The notes below the pieces were generated by a model. It searched no databases. It saw nothing but the letters and a program-made list of their open reading frames with translations, and was not told the origin of the DNA. The translations under genes were made by a program, and so were the position numbers. A stretch of DNA of 5,245 nt from Actinomycetes bacterium (GTDB taxonomy: Bacteria; Actinomycetota; Acidimicrobiia; Acidimicrobiales; RAAP-2). Shown here piece after piece: positions 1 to 5,245 of the stretch. The stretch spans positions 1-5,245 of the forward strand of contig JAJZSX010000197.1 in NCBI GenBank assembly GCA_021849435.1, written 5' to 3'. Every line of letters starts with the position of its first letter. Positions within the stretch are counted from its first letter, which is position 1.

Positions 1-269
1 AGGAGGTCAACGAGGTGCGCCCGATCGGCCTCGTCGAGCTGCAGGGCGCGGGCGATGCCCTCGAGCACGTCACTCGACGCGCCGGTGGCGCTGCCACGCT
101 CGAGGCGCGTGTAGTACTCGACGCTGATGCCCGCGAGCAGCGCGACCTCTTCGCGGCGAAGGCCCGCGACGCGGCGCCGGGCACCGTAGGCGGGCAGCCC
201 GGCCCGCTCCGGGGTGATTCGGGCTCGCCGCGAGACGAGGAACTCGCGGATGTCGTTCGTGGCCTCCAC
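1..269 (-). CDS. XRE-family transcriptional regulator, MmyB-like type (partial, N-terminal part)
   Basis: This is the first 89 residues of a DNA-binding regulator; the C-terminal ligand-binding half lies beyond the left edge. The reading frame begins at a GTG (position 269) and gives VEATNDIREFLVSRRARITP, then a helix-turn-helix at about residues 36-59 (GLRREEVALLAGISVEYYTR, then LERG). A helical stretch follows, VLEGIARALQLDEADRAHL. The order 'REFL.SRRARITPE.AGLP..G..RRV.GLRREEVA.LAG.S..YY.RLERG' is the signature of actinobacterial XRE regulators whose C-terminus is the MmyB-like ligand-binding domain, so I infer that domain although it is not in the window. The ATG at 280 is out of frame, and no other in-frame start is seen upstream within the gap, so GTG is chosen. 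No strong Shine-Dalgarno precedes it, only a weak GGTGG. The gene is divergent from the alcohol dehydrogenase, which it probably regulates together with itself. Confidence 0.9.
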   Translation of the reverse strand, partial: MEATNDIREFLVSRRARITPERAGLPAYGARRRVAGLRREEVALLAGISVEYYTRLERGSATGASSDVLEGIARALQLDEADRAHLVDL

Positions 270-275
270 TCCGCC

Positions 276-305
276 ACCATAGGGGTAGTACCCGCGCGAA
301 GACAG
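276..305 (-). promoter_or_regulatory. candidate leaderless promoter of the XRE regulator gene
   Basis: On the minus strand TATGGT (281 down to 276) matches four of six bases of the -10 consensus and ends six bases before the GTG start at 269. Transcription would therefore begin at or next to the start codon, giving a leaderless message, which is common in Actinobacteria. This would explain the lack of a good ribosome binding site. The -35 is poor: CTGTCT at 305-300, three of six, with an 18 bp spacer. This is an inference from weak boxes. Confidence 0.3.
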
Positions 306-322
306 GCCCCGCCGGTACCCCT
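281..322. promoter_or_regulatory. operator-like GTACCC repeats in the divergent promoter region
   Basis: GTACCC occurs at 288-293 and again at 315-320, 27 bp apart. The first copy is half of a dyad, GGGTA-G-TACCC (283-293); the second sits in GGTACC (314-319). In addition AGGGGTA (281-287) is an exact inverted copy of TACCCCT (316-322), with 35 bp between centres. The first element overlaps the proposed regulator promoter, and the second ends just before the TTGACA box of the alcohol dehydrogenase. That placement suits a shared operator for autoregulation and control of the divergent gene, presumably bound by the XRE protein. The repeats are seen directly; the binding is inferred. Confidence 0.4.
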
Positions 323-323
323 C

Positions 324-354
324 TTGACAAGGTCTTCCTACCGGCCGCCAGAAC
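324..354 (+). promoter_or_regulatory. candidate promoter of the alcohol dehydrogenase-AKR unit
   Basis: A perfect TTGACA lies at 324-329, inside CTTGACAAG (323-331), a short dyad of CTTG/CAAG arms. The best -10 is weak: CAGAAC at 349-354, three of six, with a long 19 bp spacer. Transcription would begin near 360, leaving a leader of only about ten bases before the ATG at 370. A TTGACA in such a GC-rich intergenic stretch is unlikely to be noise, but the weak -10 suggests dependence on an activator or another sigma factor. Confidence 0.35.
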
Positions 355-369
355 TGGTTGAGTGGGTGC

Positions 370-1410
370 ATGCGAGCCGCCATCTATCACGGACCCCACG
401 CCATCACCGTCGGCGAACGACCCGACCCAACCATCCAGCTACCGACCGACGCCGTGGTGCGCGTGGTGCTCGCCTGCGTCTGTGGTTCGGACCTCTGGTA
501 CTACCGCGGCGAGTCGCCCCACGAGCTCGGCCCGATCGGCCACGAGTTCATCGGCGTCGTCGAGGACCTCGGAGCCGACGTTCGCGGCCTCGCGCGCGGC
601 GACCTCGTCATCGCGCCCTTCGTCTTCAGCGACGGCACCTGCGCGCACTGCCGGGCCGGCTGGATGCCGAGCTGCGTCGCGGGCGGGGCCTTCGGTAACC
701 ACGGCGTCGATGGGGGCCAGGGCGAGGCCGTGCGGGTGCCCTTCGCCGAGGCGACGCTCGTCCCCGTGCCGGGCACGGGCCACGAAGACGGGACCCTGCG
801 GTCGCTGCTCACACTCACCGACGTCGCCTGCACCGGTCACCACGCGGCGATCAGTGCCAACGTCCAGCCGGGCCACACCGTCGCGGTCGTCGGCGACGGC
901 GCGGTCGGCCTCTCGGCGGTGCTCGCCGCCGCCCGGCTCGGCGCGCAGCGCGTCATCGCCCTGAGCCGCAATCCCGCCCGCCAGGCGCTCGCGCGCGCCT
1001 TCGGTGCGACCGACGTGGTCGCCGAGCGCGGGGAGGAGGCGATCGCGCGCGTGCTCGAACTGACGGGTGGGGTCGGTGTGGACGCCGCGATGGAGTGCGT
1101 CGGCACCGGCCAGTCGATGACGACGGCCTTTTCCATCGCGCGGCCCGGGTCGGTCGTCGGGGCGGTCGGTGCTCCGCACGGTGTGCACGTCCCGATCGAG
1201 CGGGTGATCTTCGCCAACGTCGGACTGCGCGGCGGCGTCGCGCCGGCGCGGCGCTACATCCCCGAGCTGCTGGGCGACGTGCTCGAGGGTCGGATCAACC
1301 CCGGGCAGGTCCTCGACTTCGAGACCGACCTTTCCGGCGTGGGAAGCGCCTATGAGGCCATGGACCAGCGCCGCGCCGTCAAGTCGCTGATCCGCGTCGG
1401 GTCGGTGTGA
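370..1410 (+). CDS. zinc-dependent medium-chain alcohol dehydrogenase
   Basis: A 346-residue MDR-superfamily enzyme of normal length, expected to be cytoplasmic and to interconvert an alcohol and an aldehyde or ketone with NAD(P). The catalytic zinc ligands are recognisable as Cys38 (CGSD), His58-Glu59 (GHE) and Asp151 (TDVACTGHH). The structural zinc lobe reads SDGTCAHC...C: Cys91, Cys94 and Cys102 are present, but the usual first Cys is Asp88, a variant I recall from actinobacterial relatives. The Rossmann motif is GDGAVG (175-180). The second strand ends in LSRN (198-201), and Arg200 there hints at NADP preference (inference). ATG370 fits the family start MRAAIYHGP better than the in-frame TTG at 358; GAGTGGG (360-366) is a weak ribosome site close to it. 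It is divergent from the XRE regulator and 71 bp ahead of the AKR gene, so probably co-transcribed with it. The substrate is unknown. Confidence 0.93.
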   Translation: MRAAIYHGPHAITVGERPDPTIQLPTDAVVRVVLACVCGSDLWYYRGESPHELGPIGHEFIGVVEDLGADVRGLARGDLVIAPFVFSDGTCAHCRAGWMPSCVAGGAFGNHGVDGGQGEAVRVPFAEATLVPVPGTGHEDGTLRSLLTLTDVACTGHHAAISANVQPGHTVAVVGDGAVGLSAVLAAARLGAQRVIALSRNPARQALARAFGATDVVAERGEEAIARVLELTGGVGVDAAMECVGTGQSMTTAFSIARPGSVVGAVGAPHGVHVPIERVIFANVGLRGGVAPARRYIPELLGDVLEGRINPGQVLDFETDLSGVGSAYEAMDQRRAVKSLIRVGSV

Positions 1411-1440
1411 GGCCCCTCGCACCCGACACCGGCGGACGCA

Positions 1441-1472
1441 CTCGCGAACGGCGAGCAGTTCTAACTAGGAGG
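1441..1472 (+). promoter_or_regulatory. ribosome binding site and small hairpin ahead of the AKR gene
   Basis: AGGAGG at 1467-1472 is a full-strength Shine-Dalgarno. Two in-frame ATGs follow, at 1476 (3 nt away) and at 1482 (9 nt away); the spacing favours 1482. Just upstream, CTCGC-GAACG-GCGAG (1441-1455) can form a five-pair hairpin, followed by AGTT-CT-AACT (1457-1466). The hairpin lacks a T-run and is too weak to call a terminator. It could affect translation or processing between the two genes, but that is speculation. Confidence 0.6.
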
Positions 1473-1481
1473 AAGATGATA

Positions 1482-2459
<978 letters not shown>

Positions 2460-2519
2460 GCGGGCCTGAGATCGCACCGCTGAAGGATTGGCGCACTGCA
2501 GCGACAGCCGCAACGCCGG

Positions 2520-2570
2520 CGTCCCGTTCAGGGACGATGGAACGCCGCGTGACGAAGTCGCTGTGGCGAC
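2520..2570 (+). terminator. candidate terminator hairpins after the AKR gene
   Basis: CGTCCC-GTTCA-GGGACG (2520-2536) forms a perfect six-pair stem with a five-base loop, 60 bases after the AKR stop. It partly overlaps a 10-bp palindrome, ACGCCGGCGT (2513-2522), so two folds compete. A second hairpin, GTCGC-TGTG-GCGAC (2557-2570), follows. Neither has a T-run, as is common for GC-rich actinobacterial terminators. Weak support; either could instead be a regulatory structure. Confidence 0.35.
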
Positions 2571-2583
2571 CGTGCGCGCACAA

Positions 2584-2637
2584 CGATCGGTGACGATTCG
2601 CGGGCGAAACTCGGCTCTCCGATCCCGATCGGTGACG
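2584..2637. repeat. 12-bp direct repeat CGATCGGTGACG, two copies, with an adjoining dyad
   Basis: CGATCGGTGACG is found exactly at 2584-2595 and 2626-2637, start to start 42 bp, which is four turns of B-DNA. The second copy is also the right arm of an inverted repeat, CCGATC-CC-GATCGG (2619-2632). Two identical sites on the same helix face, upstream of mmsA, look like tandem operators for a dimeric regulator. The binding protein is unknown. The distance to the mmsA start (about 165 bp) would suit an activator or a looping repressor. Confidence 0.5.
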
Positions 2638-2641
2638 CCGG

Positions 2642-2686
2642 CCTGCGCAGGTGGGAGACGAGCGCGTCAAGCGGGTGGCCGGCCAC
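2642..2686. repeat. two perfect palindromes, 10 bp and 12 bp
   Basis: CCTGCGCAGG (2642-2651) and GTGGCCGGCCAC (2675-2686) are both perfect palindromes in the gap before mmsA. Such GC-only dyads occur fairly often by chance in DNA of this composition, so each one alone is weak. Their closeness to the direct repeat is what makes them worth recording. Confidence 0.3.
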
Positions 2687-2714
2687 GAAGGCGGTCGAAC
2701 GCCCGACTGCGACA

Positions 2715-2750
2715 CGTGACCCGGTTGGCTCCCACGCTGGTGAGGTCACG
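2715..2750. promoter_or_regulatory. spaced inverted repeat CGTGACC / GGTCACG upstream of mmsA
   Basis: CGTGACC (2715-2721) is an exact inverted match to GGTCACG (2744-2750), with 22 bases between the arms, 53 bp before the mmsA start. The left arm overlaps a CACGTG hexamer (2713-2718). It could be a pair of half-sites for a regulator at the mmsA promoter, or the stem of a leader hairpin. Not assignable to a known motif. Confidence 0.3.
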
Positions 2751-2790
2751 ACGGGTCCGGCGATCTGGCAGAGTCGGTAGCAGCGAATCG

Positions 2791-2796
2791 AGAGGA
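2791..2796 (+). promoter_or_regulatory. ribosome binding site of mmsA
   Basis: AGAGGA lies six bases before ATG2803 and is the only good Shine-Dalgarno in this part. It fixes the start and excludes the in-frame upstream extension that begins near 2488. Confidence 0.75.
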
Positions 2797-2802
2797 AACG
2801 GC

Positions 2803-4302
<1,500 letters not shown>

Positions 4303-4320
4303 CCCCCGACCCGCGCCGGT

Positions 4321-4338
4321 CCGACGAGCCACGTCGGG
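4321..4338 (+). terminator. candidate terminator after mmsA
   Basis: CCGACG-AGCCA-CGTCGG (4321-4337) gives a perfect six-pair stem with a five-base loop, extendable by one G-T pair, 18 bases after the mmsA stop. CCCCGAC at 4304-4310 can compete for the same 3' arm, GTCGGGG (4333-4339). There is no T-run, so this is a candidate only. Confidence 0.4.
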
Positions 4339-4400
4339 GCCCGTGCGTCGTGGGCGCGAGCCTGCTCGACGAGGCGCAACCCGCGCCGACTGGCCGCGCG

Positions 4401-4435
4401 CCTTCGATAGCGGGTCTCGGGTCGCCGAGCGAAGG
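4401..4435 (-). terminator. bulged hairpin after the Gfo/Idh gene, candidate terminator
   Basis: The outer stem CCTTCG (4401-4406) pairs with CGAAGG (4430-4435). The inner stem CTCGG (4416-4420) pairs with CCGAG (4425-4429) around a GTCG tetraloop, and nine bases bulge on one side. This gives 11 pairs in all, starting 35 bases beyond the stop of the minus-strand gene. The structure forms on either strand, so it could end transcription from both converging genes. No T-run on either side. Confidence 0.35.
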
Positions 4436-4470
4436 GTGTGCCGGGGCCAGGCGGAGGTTCCCGAGCTCGA

Positions 4471-5245
4471 TCAGGTGGCAGCGATACCGAGCTGGCGCGA
4501 GATCTCACTCGCCGTGCGAAGGCACGCCAGACTGTCCGCGTGGGTATGCAGGGGCGACTCGAGGAGACCTCGGCCCACGTAATCGGCGAACGCTGTGACC
4601 TGGTACGCGAGTCCGGCGTGGCCACGGATGCCCGACTCGTCGAACCAGTAGTCCATGGGCGCGTTGAAGCCCTTGCGGGCGAGCCCGACGGACGACGGCA
4701 CGAAGAATGGCAGGCCGAACTCGATGACGCCCGTCTCGCCGGCGATCGACGCGTGTTGGGGAACATCGACGACCCCCGAGACCGTGATCGTCGCGCGCGC
4801 GCCGCCGCCGTAGATCAGGTGGGTCGTGCTCTCGGCGTCCATCCCGTTCTCGAGCATGATGCCGTGGGCGTTGACGCCCGCGGGCTCGCCGAACACCATC
4901 TGGCAGAGCGCGATGGGATAGATGCCCATGTCCCAGAGCGGACTGCCGTCGCCCGGAAGCCACATGCGTGCCAGTAGGCGATTGTCCTGGCAGAAGTCGG
5001 CGAGTACGAGACGCGGCTCGCCGATCGCCCCGGCCTCGAGGAGCTGGCGCACGACGTCGAACTGAGGGAGGTAGCGCGACCACATCGCCTCCATCGCGAG
5101 GATCCCGCGCTCGCGCGCGTGCGCGAAGACGTCCTCGGCCTCAGTGATCACGTGCGTGAGCGGTTTCTCGACGAGCACGTGCTTGCCGGCGTCGATCGCG
5201 AGCATCGCCGCGTCGTGGTGGCCGGAGGGCAGGTTCGCGATGTAG
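4471..5245 (-). CDS. Gfo/Idh/MocA-family dehydrogenase, dihydrodiol/D-xylose dehydrogenase-like (partial)
   Basis: 257 residues of an NAD(P)-dependent sugar-type oxidoreductase; about 70 N-terminal residues with the Rossmann glycine motif lie past the right edge. Numbering visible residues from the edge, His9/His10 (LPSGHHD), Lys27 (VEKPLT), Asp105 and Tyr109 (DMGIYP) are seen. Their spacing matches, within one residue, the His79-Lys97-Asp176-Tyr180 set of mammalian dimeric dihydrodiol dehydrogenase. The block MEAMWSRYLP (51-60) is also typical of that branch, which includes NADP-dependent D-xylose dehydrogenases. The C-terminal beta-sheet domain continues to the stop at 4471-4473 and looks intact. 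Likely substrates are aldoses or cyclic polyols, but the family is too broad to choose. The gene converges on mmsA, so it belongs to a different transcript; its promoter is outside the window. Confidence 0.92.
   Translation of the reverse strand, partial: YIANLPSGHHDAAMLAIDAGKHVLVEKPLTHVITEAEDVFAHARERGILAMEAMWSRYLPQFDVVRQLLEAGAIGEPRLVLADFCQDNRLLARMWLPGDGSPLWDMGIYPIALCQMVFGEPAGVNAHGIMLENGMDAESTTHLIYGGGARATITVSGVVDVPQHASIAGETGVIEFGLPFFVPSSVGLARKGFNAPMDYWFDESGIRGHAGLAYQVTAFADYVGRGLLESPLHTHADSLACLRTASEISRQLGIAAT

Larger units (their letters stand above)
2460..2802. other. 343 bp intergenic region rich in dyads, no convincing gene
   Basis: No reading frame here resembles a protein. The plus frame joined to mmsA is open but Arg/Ser-rich and low in complexity, and the minus-strand frames are of the same kind. 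The stretch instead contains candidate terminator hairpins close behind the AKR gene, a 12-bp direct repeat, two perfect palindromes and a spaced inverted repeat, all listed separately. No good -35/-10 pair is evident before mmsA. TAGCAG at 2778-2783 is the nearest -10-like string but lacks a -35. The size suggests that mmsA has its own control, or that a small gene has decayed here. Confidence 0.6.

Noticed and set aside
15..698. Plus-strand open frame crossing the regulator, the promoter region and the dehydrogenase start
   Set aside because: It is antisense to a clear helix-turn-helix protein and out of frame with the dehydrogenase; the translation becomes an Arg-rich string.
439..1422. 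Long open frame (327 aa) antisense to the alcohol dehydrogenase
   Set aside because: It is Asp/Arg/His-rich low-complexity protein, the usual mirror of a high-GC coding strand. The opposite strand holds a complete enzyme with all catalytic motifs.
1407..1481. In-frame upstream extension of the AKR protein overlapping the end of the alcohol dehydrogenase gene
   Set aside because: The added residues are Arg-rich without family similarity, and AGGAGG at 1467-1472 points to ATG1482.
2488..2802. In-frame N-terminal extension of about 105 residues on the mmsA protein
   Set aside because: It is Arg/Ser-rich and resembles no ALDH leader. A clear Shine-Dalgarno sits right before ATG2803, and the family N-terminal motif IGHWMNG begins four residues after that ATG.

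Overview
This is a very GC-rich window whose codons mostly end in G or C. It carries strong AGGAGG/AGAGGA-type ribosome binding sites and an XRE regulator of the MmyB-like type that is abundant in Actinobacteria. High-GC actinobacterial chromosome is the best guess. No rRNA, tRNA, CRISPR array, insertion sequence or phage gene is visible.

Layout: (1) Positions 1-269, minus strand, hold the N-terminal half of an XRE/MmyB-like regulator that runs off the left edge. (2) Positions 270-369 are a short divergent promoter region with repeated GTACCC/GGGTA elements and a TTGACA box. (3) Positions 370-1410, plus strand, encode a zinc-dependent medium-chain alcohol dehydrogenase, followed 71 bp later by (4) an aldo/keto reductase at 1482-2459. 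The two are probably one transcript. (5) Positions 2460-2802 are a 343 bp gap with no convincing gene; it holds candidate terminator hairpins, a 12-bp direct repeat spaced exactly 42 bp, and several palindromes. (6) Positions 2803-4302, plus strand, encode a CoA-acylating (methyl)malonate-semialdehyde dehydrogenase (mmsA/iolA type). (7) Positions 4303-4470 are a convergent gap with two hairpins. (8) Positions 4471-5245, minus strand, hold the C-terminal three quarters of a Gfo/Idh/MocA-family dehydrogenase that runs off the right edge.

Every complete enzyme gene, and the partial one, encodes an NAD(P)-dependent oxidoreductase, and the four come from four unrelated superfamilies. A plausible reading is a small catabolic island. 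Alcohol, polyol or sugar carbons would be oxidised by the MDR, AKR and Gfo/Idh enzymes, and the MmsA enzyme would convert a resulting semialdehyde to acetyl-CoA or propionyl-CoA. The divergent XRE protein most likely controls the alcohol dehydrogenase-AKR pair. The substrate cannot be told from the sequence, and the mmsA and Gfo/Idh genes may be separately regulated. The individual genes are ordinary members of known families. The least explained parts are the two regulatory gaps.
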